Shown piece by piece: positions 53,810 through 62,883 of a DNA stretch of 64,000 nt (position 1 is its first letter; each line of letters opens with the position of its first letter). The position numbers and the translations under genes are program-made. A model generated the notes under the pieces. That model had not been told where the DNA came from. It made no database searches and saw only the letters and a list, made by a program, of their open reading frames with translations. Source of the DNA: Rhizobium sp. BT03 (lineage in GTDB: Bacteria; Pseudomonadota; Alphaproteobacteria; Rhizobiales; Rhizobiaceae). Location of the stretch: the NCBI RefSeq assembly GCF_030053155.1, contig NZ_CP125645.1, positions 124,001-188,000 on the forward strand, written 5' to 3'.

Positions 53810-54091
53810 ATGAATTTTTCCTGGATGGCCTGGACGCTGCCGACGGCGCTGTTCTTCCTGACGATCCTCGCGCTTCTGATCGCGATGAGCGTCTGGGAAT
53901 ATTTTTCGCCGGGCGGCTCGCCGCGCACGGGCGTGCTGCGGTTCGAGACGACGCGCGGCGACCGGCTCTTCGTTTCGCTGCTGGGCAGCGCTTTCATTCA
54001 TCTTGCATGGCTTGGGCTCGCTGGGCCCAACCTTTGGTGGGCTCTTGCCATCTCCGTGGTCTACGCCATCGGCGTGTTCCGCTACGTGTGA
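53810..54091 (+). CDS. glpU: Small membrane protein of the glycerol importer (DUF2160)
   Basis: 93 residues, DUF2160 type. Three hydrophobic stretches (LPTALFFLTILALLIAMSVW, FVSLLGSAFIHLAWLGLAG, WWALAISVVYAIGVF) surround a polar loop SPGGSPRTGVLRFETTRGDR. It lies between the permease and binding-protein genes of the glycerol importer in rhizobia and is thought to be an accessory membrane subunit. GAGGAGACGGTC precedes ATG 53810. Confidence 0.87.
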   Translation: MNFSWMAWTLPTALFFLTILALLIAMSVWEYFSPGGSPRTGVLRFETTRGDRLFVSLLGSAFIHLAWLGLAGPNLWWALAISVVYAIGVFRYV

Positions 54092-54170
54092 CGGCAAAGT
54101 GAAGACAGATGGCCGGGGGTCCTTGGCCGCCTGAGTATGTGACTGCAATCGCAAACCCTGGGAGGATATT

Positions 54171-55895
54171 ATGCGACGGCACTTATTGACGACGACAGCA
54201 GGCTTGCTGCTGGCGATGACCGCATCGGCCTATGCCGGCATGGACGAGGCCAAGACGTTCCTCGACAAGGAGGTCGGTGACCTCTCGACCCTGCCCCGCG
54301 CCGATCAGGAAAAGGAAATGCAGTGGTTCGTCGATGCTGCGAAGCCTTTCGCCGGCATGGACATCAAGGTCGTGTCCGAAACGATCACGACCCATGAATA
54401 TGAATCGAAGGTGCTGGCGCCCGCCTTCACGGCGATCACCGGCATCAAGATCACCCATGACCTGATCGGCGAAGGCGATGTGGTCGAAAAGTTGCAGACG
54501 CAGATGCAGTCGGGCGAAAACATCTATGACGCCTATATCAACGACTCGGACCTGATCGGCACCCATTGGCGCTACCAGCAGGCCCGCTCGCTGACCGACT
54601 GGATGGCCAACGAAGGCAAGGATGTCACCAATCCGGGCCTCGACATCGACGACTTCATCGGCAAGTCGTTCACGACGGCGCCTGACGGCAAGCTCTACCA
54701 GTTGCCCGACCAGCAGTTCGCGAACCTCTACTGGTTCCGTTACGACTGGTTCAACGACGAGAAGAACAAGGCCGACTTCAAGGCGAAGTACGGCTACGAT
54801 CTCGGCGTGCCGGTCAACTGGTCGGCCTATGAGGATATTGCCGAGTTCTTCACCGGCCGCGAGATCGACGGCAAGAAGGTCTACGGCCATATGGACTATG
54901 GCAAGAAGGATCCCTCGCTCGGCTGGCGCTTCACCGATGCCTGGCTGTCCATGGCCGGCAATGGCGACAAGGGCATCCCGAACGGCAAGCCCGTCGACGA
55001 ATGGGGTATCAAGGTCGACGAGAATTCGCGTCCTGTTGGTTCCTGCGTCGCGCGCGGCGGTGACACCAACGGCCCTGCTGCAGTCTATTCCATCCAGAAA
55101 TATCTGGATTGGATGAAGGCCTATGCACCGGCCGCTGCCCAGGGCATGACCTTCTCCGAATCCGGCCCGGTCCCATCGCAGGGCGAAGTTGCCCAGCAGA
55201 TGTTCACCTACACGGCCTTCACCGCCGACTTCGTCAAGGAAGGCCTGCCGGTCGTCAATGCGGACGGCACGCCGAAATGGCGTTTCGCGCCGAGCCCGCA
55301 TGGCGTCTACTGGAAGGACGGCATGAAGCTCGGCTATCAGGACGCCGGCTCCTGGACGCTGATGAAGTCCACGCCTGTCGACCGCGCCAAGGCGGCCTGG
55401 CTCTATGCTCAGTTCGTCACCTCGAAGACCGTCGACGTGAAGAAGAGCCACATGGGCCTGACCTTCATCCGCCAGTCGACGCTGGATCATAAGTCCTTCA
55501 CCGACCGCGCGCCGAAGCTCGGCGGCCTGGTCGAATTCTACCGTTCGCCCGCCCGCCTTCAGTGGTCGCCGACCGGTACGAACGTTCCTGACTATCCGAA
55601 GCTCGCGCAGCTCTGGTGGCAGGCGATTGGTGATGCTTCTTCCGGCGCCAAGACGGCGCAGGAGGCGATGGACTCGCTTTGCTCCGAGCAGGAAAAGGTG
55701 CTGCAGCGCCTCGAACGCGCCAAGGTCCAGGGCGATATCGGCCCGAAGCTTGCCGAGGAGCATGATCTCGCTTATTGGAACGCGGATGCGGTGAAGAAGG
55801 GCAACCTTGCGCCGCAGCTGAAGATCGAGAACGAGAAGGAAAAGCCGCTCACTGTCAACTACGACGAACTCGTCAAGAGCTGGCAGAAGAAGTAA
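54171..55895 (+). CDS. glpV: Glycerol ABC importer substrate-binding protein
   Basis: 574 residues, a large extracytoplasmic binding protein. The Sec signal MRRHLLTTTAGLLLAMTASA ends with cleavage after AYA. The mature part includes TITTHEYESKVLAPAFTAIT, WFRYDWFNDEKNKADF and SGPVPSQGEVAQQMFTYTAF. It captures glycerol in the periplasm for GlpP/GlpQ. Two hairpins follow it, before glpK. The ~80-bp gap from glpU has a GGGAGGATATT ribosome site. Confidence 0.92.
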   Translation: MRRHLLTTTAGLLLAMTASAYAGMDEAKTFLDKEVGDLSTLPRADQEKEMQWFVDAAKPFAGMDIKVVSETITTHEYESKVLAPAFTAITGIKITHDLIGEGDVVEKLQTQMQSGENIYDAYINDSDLIGTHWRYQQARSLTDWMANEGKDVTNPGLDIDDFIGKSFTTAPDGKLYQLPDQQFANLYWFRYDWFNDEKNKADFKAKYGYDLGVPVNWSAYEDIAEFFTGREIDGKKVYGHMDYGKKDPSLGWRFTDAWLSMAGNGDKGIPNGKPVDEWGIKVDENSRPVGSCVARGGDTNGPAAVYSIQKYLDWMKAYAPAAAQGMTFSESGPVPSQGEVAQQMFTYTAFTADFVKEGLPVVNADGTPKWRFAPSPHGVYWKDGMKLGYQDAGSWTLMKSTPVDRAKAAWLYAQFVTSKTVDVKKSHMGLTFIRQSTLDHKSFTDRAPKLGGLVEFYRSPARLQWSPTGTNVPDYPKLAQLWWQAIGDASSGAKTAQEAMDSLCSEQEKVLQRLERAKVQGDIGPKLAEEHDLAYWNADAVKKGNLAPQLKIENEKEKPLTVNYDELVKSWQKK

Positions 55896-55904
55896 GGCGG
55901 ACCC

Positions 55905-55962
55905 GGCCGGAGGCGACGAGGCTCCGGCCACCCCTTCCTGCCACCGGCTACGGCCGGTGGCA
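55905..55962 (+). other. Two strong hairpins between glpV and glpK
   Basis: GGCCGGAG-gcgacgagg-CTCCGGCC (55905-55929) is followed by TGCCACCGGC-tacg-GCCGGTGGCA (55939-55962), with perfect 8- and 10-bp arms. There is no T run of note afterwards. Position after a binding-protein gene suggests mRNA stabilisation, giving more GlpV than the downstream kinase. Confidence 0.75.
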
Positions 55963-56044
55963 CACACAATCTTTCTCTCATGAAACGTCAGCGTCCTGCC
56001 GACCACCTGCAGGCTGAGCGGCTTCGTGTGAGCCGGAGACGGAT

Positions 56045-57547
56045 ATGAGCGGCTATATACTTTCAATCGACCAGGGCACGACATCGTCGCGTGCGATCGT
56101 CTTTGATGGCGACATGAAAATGGCCGGCTCGGCGCAGGCGGAGATCACCCAATATTATCCGCAGCCCGGATGGGTGGAGCACGACGCCACTGAGATCTGG
56201 CAGTCCGTCATCGATACGGTGCGCAAGGCGATCGCCGATGCCGGTCTCGAAGCCACCGCCATTGCCGCGATCGGCATTACCAACCAGCGCGAGACGGCGG
56301 TCGTCTGGGACCGCAGATCCGGCAAACCGCTTCACCGTGCGATAGTCTGGCAGGACAGGCGCACTGCCGAAATGTGCGAAAGCCTGAAGGCCGACGGATA
56401 TGAAAAGCTGTTTTCCGCCAAGACCGGCCTGCTGCTCGACCCCTATTTCTCAGGAACCAAGCTGCGCTGGCTGCTCGACAATGTCGACGGCCTCCGTGAG
56501 AAGGCTGAGGCGGGCGATGTCTGCTTCGGCACGATCGACAGCTGGCTGATCTACAATCTGACTGATGGTCGTGTGCACGCCACCGATGCGACCAACGCGT
56601 CGCGAACGCTGCTTTATAATATCGATGACGGCGTTTGGGACGAGGAGCTGCTCGGCATTCTCGGCATTCCCGCCGCGATGCTTCCCGAAGTCAGGGAATG
56701 CGCCGATGATTTCGGCCGCGTCGACCGCGCGCTGTTCGGTGCAGAGCTTCCGATCCTCGGTGTTGCCGGCGACCAGCAGGCAGCAGCGATGGGCAATGCC
56801 TGCTTCGAGCCCGGCATGATGAAATCCACCTACGGCACCGGCTGCTTTGCCCTTTTGAACACCGGCAGGGATCGTGTTTCCTCCTCCAACCGGATGCTGA
56901 CGACGATCGCCTACCGGCTCGACGGCGAGACGACCTATGCGCTCGAAGGCTCGATCTTCATCGCCGGCGCCGCCGTGCAATGGCTGCGAGACGGCCTCGG
57001 CATTATCGATCAGGCATCGGAGGCGGGCGTGCTTGCGGCCAAGGCCGATCCCGGGCAGCAGGTCTATATCGTCCCCGCCTTCACCGGCCTCGGCGCGCCC
57101 TATTGGGATCCGGCCGCACGCGGCGCGATCTTCGGCCTGACCCGAAACAGCGGACCGGCGGAATTTGCCCGGGCCGTGCTCGAATCCGTCGCCTATCAGA
57201 CGCTCGATCTGCTGGTGGCGATGAAGAAGGACTGGGGCGTCAACCAGCTGGAAACCGTGCTGCGTGTCGACGGCGGTATGGCGGCTTCGGATTGGACGAT
57301 GCAGTGCCTGGCCGACATGACGGGGAACCCGGTCGACCGTTCGGCGATCCGCGAGACGACGGCGCTCGGAGCCGCCTGGCTTGCCGGCTCGAAAGCCGGC
57401 ATCTGGCCCGGCAGACGGGATTTTGCGCAGGCCTGGGCCTGCGACCGCCGTTTCAACCCCTCGATGGAGGAAAGCGAACGGCAGGCCAAGATCATCGGCT
57501 GGAAGAATGCTGTCTCGCGGATGATTTCGGACGCTTCGGCGGGGTAG
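56045..57547 (+). CDS. glpK: Glycerol kinase
   Basis: 500 residues, FGGY-family kinase. The start [20 protein letters not shown] is diagnostic, followed by [47 protein letters not shown] and [12 protein letters not shown]. It phosphorylates glycerol to glycerol-3-phosphate, feeding GlpD. It ends the glycerol row, 149 bp after glpV. The gene converges with the sugar transporter operon. Confidence 0.96.
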   Translation: MSGYILSIDQGTTSSRAIVFDGDMKMAGSAQAEITQYYPQPGWVEHDATEIWQSVIDTVRKAIADAGLEATAIAAIGITNQRETAVVWDRRSGKPLHRAIVWQDRRTAEMCESLKADGYEKLFSAKTGLLLDPYFSGTKLRWLLDNVDGLREKAEAGDVCFGTIDSWLIYNLTDGRVHATDATNASRTLLYNIDDGVWDEELLGILGIPAAMLPEVRECADDFGRVDRALFGAELPILGVAGDQQAAAMGNACFEPGMMKSTYGTGCFALLNTGRDRVSSSNRMLTTIAYRLDGETTYALEGSIFIAGAAVQWLRDGLGIIDQASEAGVLAAKADPGQQVYIVPAFTGLGAPYWDPAARGAIFGLTRNSGPAEFARAVLESVAYQTLDLLVAMKKDWGVNQLETVLRVDGGMAASDWTMQCLADMTGNPVDRSAIRETTALGAAWLAGSKAGIWPGRRDFAQAWACDRRFNPSMEESERQAKIIGWKNAVSRMISDASAG

Positions 57548-57583
57548 AACCGCTTCCCGAATACGACCGCGACGGCGCTTGTC

Positions 57584-58585
57584 TCATGCGCCTCCTGCTG
57601 CCTTTCGGTTGATGAAGCTCACGGCGAGTACGGCGAAGATCAGCGTTCCCGTGCCGACCTGCTGCCAATAGAAGTTCAGATCGGTCAGCAGCAGCCCGTT
57701 GGCGACGATACCGAGCAGCAGCGCGCCGAGAACGGTGCCGCCGACATTCGGCCGCCCGAGCGGGCTGAGCGTCGTGCCGATGAAGGTCGCGCCGATCGCG
57801 TTCAGCAGGAAGGCATTGCCCGAAGACGGGATGTAGGTGGTGACGGTTGCGGTCAGGATCAGGCCGGCGATTGCCGCGATCAACCCGACCAGGATGAACG
57901 TCACCGCGACATGGGCAGGGGCGGCGATGCCGGAATAGCGCACGACGCCCGGCTGGATGCCGATCGACAGGATGACGCGGCCGAAACGCGTGCGGGCAAA
58001 TACGACGGCAGCGGCCGCGATGACGAGGATGGCGACGGCAAGCGGCACCGGAAAACCGGCGATCGCGCCGTGGCCGAGGAACCGGAAGGCCTCAGGCACG
58101 CCATTCGGCGGCAGATAGACCGGATTGCCGCCATTGGTCAGCAGCTGCTGGACGCTGCGGCCGATGAACAGCGTGCCGAGCGTGGCAAGGAATGGCGACA
58201 CGCCGATCCCGGAGATCAGAAACGCGTTGAATGCGCCGACGAATGCGCCGGCCGCCAGTCCCGCCAGTGCTGCGACCGCCACCGGCTGCCCGGTAAGCAC
58301 GAGCGAGACGAAGGCGAAGCTGGCAAAATCCATCGCCGTTCCCACCGAAAGATCGATGCCCCCCGACGCGACGGCAAAGGTCATGGCGATGGAGACGATG
58401 GCCAGCAGCGTGAAATTATTGACCAGGATGCTCTGCAGGTTCGCAAGCGTCAGGAAGGTCGGCGTTGCCGCTGAGAAGGCGGCAAAGACCACGATCAGGG
58501 CGAGGATCAGCCCATAGCGCAGCAGGCCATGGGCGATCAGATGCGGCGAGCCTGTGGTGGCGGGTGTGGGGGGTTGGAGCGACAT
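57584..58585 (-). CDS. Ribose-type sugar ABC permease 2
   Basis: 333 residues with 8-10 membrane helices, BPD_transp_2 family (RbsC-like). Characteristic parts are VASGGIDLSVGTAMDFASFA, FNAFLISGIGVSPFLATLGT and the end GIVANGLLLTDLNFYWQQVG. It is the last gene of a four-gene minus-strand operon and lies 2 bp after the first permease. Confidence 0.9.
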   Translation of the reverse strand: MSLQPPTPATTGSPHLIAHGLLRYGLILALIVVFAAFSAATPTFLTLANLQSILVNNFTLLAIVSIAMTFAVASGGIDLSVGTAMDFASFAFVSLVLTGQPVAVAALAGLAAGAFVGAFNAFLISGIGVSPFLATLGTLFIGRSVQQLLTNGGNPVYLPPNGVPEAFRFLGHGAIAGFPVPLAVAILVIAAAAVVFARTRFGRVILSIGIQPGVVRYSGIAAPAHVAVTFILVGLIAAIAGLILTATVTTYIPSSGNAFLLNAIGATFIGTTLSPLGRPNVGGTVLGALLLGIVANGLLLTDLNFYWQQVGTGTLIFAVLAVSFINRKAAGGA

Positions 58586-58587
58586 GG

Positions 58588-59607
58588 TCAGGCCTCCTGC
58601 CGGCGCAGCAGCGTGGTCGCGGAAACGACGATGAGAATGAGCACGCCCTGGACGCCGCTGACCAGCGTGCTCGATATGTTCAGCAGTTGGAAACCGTTGG
58701 TGAGGAAGCCGACCAGCAGAGCCGAAAGCAGCGTCCCGGTGATCGTCGGAACCAGCCGGCGCGAAAAGACCGCGCCGAGCAGGGCCGTGACGACGACGGG
58801 CAGCAGCATCTCGCCGGAACCGGTCGTGCTGCCGCTCAGATAGGAAACCGACAGAATGCCGGCGATGCCGCCGGAGAGACCGCTGGCGACGAAGGCGCCG
58901 GCGAGCAGGCGGCGAAGCGGCAGGCCGGCGGCGCGCGCCGCATCCGGAAACTCACCGACGGCATAGAGACGCAGGCCGATCGGAGTATATTGCACGATCG
59001 CCGTCGCAATCGCCGTGAAGCCGAGAAGCACATAGGCAAGAACCGGTATGCCGAAGAGATCGGAAGCCGAAAGCGCTGATAGGAAGGGCGTCGAGGCCGG
59101 CAGGACGGTATTCCCGGTCAGCACCAGCTCCAGACCGGCGACGATATTCATGACGGCAAGGGTGGCGAGCAGCGGCACGATGCCGGCATAGACCGCGGCA
59201 ATGGCATTGACCGTGCCGATCAGTGCGCCGGTGAGGATCGATGCTGCGATCGCTGTCGCATCGCCATAGCCGAGTTGCGTCAGGCTGGCATAAACGGCGG
59301 CGCTGAGGCCCATATTGGCCGCCAGCGACAGGTCGATGCCGCCGGTGACGACATTGGAGCCGCCGGCAATCAGCACGACCGTCAGTCCGATGGCAAGCAC
59401 GCCCGAGATGGCCGATTGGCCGAGCACGTTGCCGATATTGCCGATGCTGAGGAAATAGGGCGCGGTCAGCGAGAAGATCAGCAGGATGGCGGCAAAAGCG
59501 ATCAACGATCCGAAGCGCAAAGCCGCAGCCGCAATATTGCCGCCCGGCCGGGCAGGCGATTCCCCAGCGGCAAAGCCGGAAGGCGCGAATTCCACTTCAG
59601 CCGACAT
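58588..59607 (-). CDS. Ribose-type sugar ABC permease 1
   Basis: 339 residues from ATG 59607, overlapping the ATPase end by 11 bp. RbsC-like features: NVVTGGIDLSLAANMGLSAA, IAAVYAGIVPLLATLAVMNI, SVSYLSGSTTGSGEMLLPVV. It forms the channel with permease 2. Confidence 0.9.
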   Translation of the reverse strand: MSAEVEFAPSGFAAGESPARPGGNIAAAALRFGSLIAFAAILLIFSLTAPYFLSIGNIGNVLGQSAISGVLAIGLTVVLIAGGSNVVTGGIDLSLAANMGLSAAVYASLTQLGYGDATAIAASILTGALIGTVNAIAAVYAGIVPLLATLAVMNIVAGLELVLTGNTVLPASTPFLSALSASDLFGIPVLAYVLLGFTAIATAIVQYTPIGLRLYAVGEFPDAARAAGLPLRRLLAGAFVASGLSGGIAGILSVSYLSGSTTGSGEMLLPVVVTALLGAVFSRRLVPTITGTLLSALLVGFLTNGFQLLNISSTLVSGVQGVLILIVVSATTLLRRQEA

Positions 59608-61147
59608 GGCGCTGTCCCTTAGATGATCCGGTCGATTGCGCCAGCACGGCATCTGCCGTGGTCTCCGACGAGATGAATTCCCGCACCACGCGGCCGCGGA
59701 AGAGCACAAGGATGCGATCGGTGATGCCGACGAGTTCGGGCAGATCGGAAGACAGCACGATGACGCCGGCGCCGCGCGCCGCAAGTTCGCCGATCAGCGT
59801 ATAGATCTCGACCTTGGAGCCGATGTCGACTCCAACCGTCGGCTCGTCGAGGAGATAGACCTCGGAGCGGCGGCTCAGCCATTTGGCGATGGCGATCTTC
59901 TGCTGGTTGCCGCCCGAAAGCGTGCGCAGCAGGGCATTTCGCCCATTGGTTTTTACCTGCAGGCGCACAATCAGCGCATCGACCTCGCTCTGTTCGCGTT
60001 TGCGATCGAGAAAACCGAAACGCGTGAAACGGCCAAGGCTGGAAAGGCTGATATTTTCGGCGACGCTGAGGTCGAGCGCGACGCCGTGACGGCGGCGATC
60101 TTCCGGCACCAGTGCGATCTGGCGGGCGGCCGCCTGTGTCGGGCTGGCAAAACGGGCAGGCTTGCCGTTGATCTCGATGTGGCCGGAAGCCGGTGTCTGC
60201 AGCCCGAAGAGAGTGCGAACCAGCTCCTTTGCGCCGGAGCCGAGCAGGCCGGTGAGGCCGAGGACCTCGCCGCGGCGAAGCGTGAAGCTGATGTCGCTGT
60301 ATTTTCCCGGCGCCGACAGCTGCTCGACCTTGAGGATCTCCTCGCCTGATGTGACCTGCGGCTTCGGAAACATCTCCTTGATGTCGCGCTCGACCATCAG
60401 CCGGGCAATCGCTGCGGCCGAGGTGTCCCCGATCGGCAAGGAGGCGACATCAAGGCCGTTGCGCAGCACGGTGACGTGGTCGCAGAGTTTCTCGATTTCG
60501 TTCAGATAATGCGAGATATAGATGATGGTGACGCCTTCATCGCGCAGGCGGCGGATCAGCCGGAAGAGGATATCGGCCTCGCGGGCCACCAATGCGGCCG
60601 TCGGCTCATCGAAGACGAGCACCTTCGGCTGATTGAGGAGAGCGCGGGTGATTTGCACGATCTGCTTTTCGGCCGTCGACAATTCGCCGATCAGGGCGGC
60701 GTTCGGCAACCGGAGACCGAAATAGTCGTTGAGAATATCGGATGCGCGGCGCTGCATCAGTCGCCGGTCGAGGAAGGGCGTGCCCGCTATCCGCGGTTCC
60801 CGGCCGAGGAAGAGGGCTTCGCCGACGGTGAATGTCGGCACCAACAGCCGGTCCTGGTGAATGAAGTGGATGCCGAGTTCTTCGGCAAGATGCGGCGTCA
60901 GCCTGTCGAATATCTGCCCTTCGATCCCGATCCGGCCGTCATCCGGCTGGTGAAGGCCGGCCAGCAGTTTGATCAGCGTCGACTTGCCGGCGCCGTTCTG
61001 GCCGACCAGACCGTGGATGGTGCCGCGCCTGACGATCAGCGACGCGCCGGCCAGCGCCTGCGCACCGCCGAAATGCTTGACGATGCCTTCGAGGCGAATG
61101 ATGTCGTCTGGCGCCGTCACCGGCGGGCTCAACGAATTGGCCGTCAT
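59597..61147 (-). CDS. Ribose-type sugar ABC ATPase (two domains)
   Basis: 516 residues, RbsA/MglA-like, with two fused ATPase domains. Domain 1: Walker A GQNGAGKSTLIK; signature-like region LSTAEKQIVQITRALL; Walker B VLVFDEPTAALVA. Domain 2: degraded Walker A GLLGSGAKELVR (normal for this family), signature LSGGNQQKIAIAKWL, Walker B YLLDEPTVGVDIGSK. GGAAAGATCGAT lies before ATG 61147. Confidence 0.92.
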   Translation of the reverse strand: MTANSLSPPVTAPDDIIRLEGIVKHFGGAQALAGASLIVRRGTIHGLVGQNGAGKSTLIKLLAGLHQPDDGRIGIEGQIFDRLTPHLAEELGIHFIHQDRLLVPTFTVGEALFLGREPRIAGTPFLDRRLMQRRASDILNDYFGLRLPNAALIGELSTAEKQIVQITRALLNQPKVLVFDEPTAALVAREADILFRLIRRLRDEGVTIIYISHYLNEIEKLCDHVTVLRNGLDVASLPIGDTSAAAIARLMVERDIKEMFPKPQVTSGEEILKVEQLSAPGKYSDISFTLRRGEVLGLTGLLGSGAKELVRTLFGLQTPASGHIEINGKPARFASPTQAAARQIALVPEDRRRHGVALDLSVAENISLSSLGRFTRFGFLDRKREQSEVDALIVRLQVKTNGRNALLRTLSGGNQQKIAIAKWLSRRSEVYLLDEPTVGVDIGSKVEIYTLIGELAARGAGVIVLSSDLPELVGITDRILVLFRGRVVREFISSETTADAVLAQSTGSSKGQRHVG

Positions 61148-61177
61148 ATCGATCTTTCCGGGTGGGTAGATGTTGGA

Positions 61178-61198
61178 CGATCCGGCACGGCCGGATCG
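61178..61198 (-). other. Intercistronic hairpin after the sugar-binding protein gene
   Basis: CGATCCGG-cacgg-CCGGATCG, with perfect 8-bp arms, lies in the 64-bp gap between the binding protein and the ATPase. It is the third hairpin after a binding-protein gene in this window and probably favours binding-protein expression. Confidence 0.65.
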
Positions 61199-61211
61199 CC
61201 CATGAGCCTTG

Positions 61212-62225
61212 TCAGCCGATGCCGAGCTTCTTGGTGACTTCGCCGACATTGGTCTTGTTGGCGAGCAGCGCAGAAACATAGGTCTCGCGCGGCAGGGTCT
61301 CGCCGGCGAGCAGCTTGGCGACGTTGCGGATGGCGGTGCGGCCGATTTCGGCCGGCTGCTGCGCGACGTCGGCCCCGGCCGGCGAATTCGGATCGGCGAC
61401 GAGTTGCAGTACCTCAGGACTGCCGTCGACGCCGTAGGTGCGGATCTCGGTACGGCCGGCAGCCGCCAAAGCCTGGGTCGCGCCAAGCTGCGGAATATCC
61501 CAGGCCGACCAGATTGCCTTGATCGAACCCTTTTCCGGATATTTGTTGAGAATTGCGGTGATCTGCGTGAAGGCGTCCTGCACGGTATTCGGGATCACGT
61601 CGCGCAATTCCGGCTCAAGGATTTTCACCTTCGGAAAGTATTTGACGACATTGACCAGCTGGTCGTAGCGGATCGCGCAAGGGGTGACGCCGTAGAAGCC
61701 GTTGAAGACGATGATATTGCCTTCGCCGCCGATATCGGAAACCAGCTGCAGCGCCAGGTCCTTGCCGATGCCCCAATTGTCGGAGGTGGTGTTGTTGATC
61801 GAATTGGTCGAGCCGACGTCGACGGTCAGAACCGGGATGCCAGCGTCACGCGCCTTCTTCAGCCAGGGGTCGATGACGCTGAGCGTGCCGAGGATTTGCA
61901 CGATCGCATCCGGCTTCTGGGCGATCAGCGTCTGCAGCTGCGAAACCAGCTTGCCGTCGTTGCGCCCGGCATCGACGGCGATCGGCTCGCCGCCGAGGCG
62001 CTTCACCTCTTCGATCTGGGCGTTATAAGCCTGCAGGTCGAAGAAATGATCGGTGCCGGTGGCGCTGATGGCGATGCGCTTGCCTTTCAGCGACGGTTCT
62101 TCGCCGGCTGCCAAAACCGTCTTCTGCCCGACAAGCGAAGCGCCGGCGACGGCGACCCCGGCCGCTGCGGACAGTTTCAACAGGTCTCGTCTTCCGAAGC
62201 GGCTTCCGGACTTTTCGATGCTCAT
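61212..62225 (-). CDS. Sugar ABC substrate-binding protein (ribose type, Tat signal)
   Basis: 337 residues, periplasmic-binding-protein-like fold (peripla_BP_4). The N-terminus has a twin-arginine motif (SRFGRRDLLKLSAAAGVAVA), so export probably goes by Tat, folded. The mature part reads GKRIAISATGTDHFFDLQAY, GGEPIAVDAGRNDGKLVSQL, SAWDIPQLGATQALAAAGRT. GGAGAGAGTGGTC before ATG 62225 is a good ribosome site. It is first in the operon. Ligand unknown: ribose, another pentose or a polyol. Confidence 0.88.
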   Translation of the reverse strand: MSIEKSGSRFGRRDLLKLSAAAGVAVAGASLVGQKTVLAAGEEPSLKGKRIAISATGTDHFFDLQAYNAQIEEVKRLGGEPIAVDAGRNDGKLVSQLQTLIAQKPDAIVQILGTLSVIDPWLKKARDAGIPVLTVDVGSTNSINNTTSDNWGIGKDLALQLVSDIGGEGNIIVFNGFYGVTPCAIRYDQLVNVVKYFPKVKILEPELRDVIPNTVQDAFTQITAILNKYPEKGSIKAIWSAWDIPQLGATQALAAAGRTEIRTYGVDGSPEVLQLVADPNSPAGADVAQQPAEIGRTAIRNVAKLLAGETLPRETYVSALLANKTNVGEVTKKLGIG

Positions 62226-62238
62226 GACCACTCTCTCC

Positions 62239-62264
62239 AATTAAGTTATTTCTATAAATTAAGT
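62239..62264 (-). promoter_or_regulatory. AATTAAGT direct repeats upstream of the sugar operon
   Basis: AATTAAGT occurs at 62239-62246 and 62257-62264, 18 bp apart, in an AT-rich patch directly before the binding-protein ribosome site. It is a possible promoter/operator; no regulator gene is adjacent. Confidence 0.35.
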
Positions 62265-62391
62265 AGACTAACCAAAATGAGGAGAAAGGAATTTCCAAAA
62301 AGGTGCTCTCTGGGAAAAAGACTGGGCGGACCGCAAGCTCGTTCATGGCCGGGGTTTGCCGCAAACGATGGTGCGTGGCTCGGCAAATGAC

Positions 62392-62437
62392 TCACTTGAT
62401 CATCGGCCCACTTGATACTAAATATAACCTCAAGTGA
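62392..62437 (+). promoter_or_regulatory. Promoter and operator repeats of the Xre-RES toxin-antitoxin pair
   Basis: TCACTTGA (62392), CACTTGAT (62409) and its inverted form TCAAGTGA (62430) lie just before the antitoxin. A promoter TTGATC (62396) - 17 bp - TAAATA (62419) runs through them. Binding of the antitoxin or the complex would block transcription, as in other toxin-antitoxin pairs. Confidence 0.65.
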
Positions 62438-62451
62438 AAAGGAGCATTGTC

Positions 62452-62883
62452 ATGATGGGGTTTGCTGTCGTTGCCGACGTTCTCGGACTGCCTGCCAGGG
62501 AACCGGCGTCGCGTTCGGCCTTCGGCCTGCTCTCCAGCATCGAGGCGGGATTGCCGGTCAAGGCGCTTGACCGCATGGCGCTGCTTCTCGCCCCAAGCGA
62601 CGCGCAGTTCAAATACCGGCTCGTTCCCAAGGCCACCTATGAACGGCGCAAGTCTAAGCATCGGCTCTCCTCCGATGAGGGCATAAGGCTCGCCCGTCTC
62701 GCGCGTGTCTGGGGGCTGGCGCTCGATGTCTGGCAGACCGAGGCCGAGGCGCGCGATTTCCTGTTTCGCCCGCATGCGATGCTGGAGGACAGGCGGCCGA
62801 TCGACGTCGTCATCCAGAGCGAGATCGGCGGCGAGCTCGTGCTCGATATCCTTGGAAGCCTGAAATACGGCAGCGCTGCGTGA
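62452..62883 (+). CDS. Xre/MbcA/ParS-type antitoxin
   Basis: 143 residues from ATG 62452 (AAGGAG upstream). The N-terminal part is the Xre-like domain (LSSIEAGLPVKALDRMALLL). The C-terminal part is the MbcA/ParS/Xre toxin-binding domain (RRKSKHRLSSDEGIRLARLA, then FLFRPHAMLEDRRPIDVVIQ and GGELVLDILGSLKYG). It neutralises the RES toxin that follows and probably represses the operon. Its TGA overlaps the toxin's GTG start. Confidence 0.92.
   Translation: MMGFAVVADVLGLPAREPASRSAFGLLSSIEAGLPVKALDRMALLLAPSDAQFKYRLVPKATYERRKSKHRLSSDEGIRLARLARVWGLALDVWQTEAEARDFLFRPHAMLEDRRPIDVVIQSEIGGELVLDILGSLKYGSAA

Noticed and set aside
54183..56084. A 633-codon minus-strand frame opposite glpV
   Set aside because: A shadow of the binding-protein gene; composition is that of reverse-complement coding DNA.
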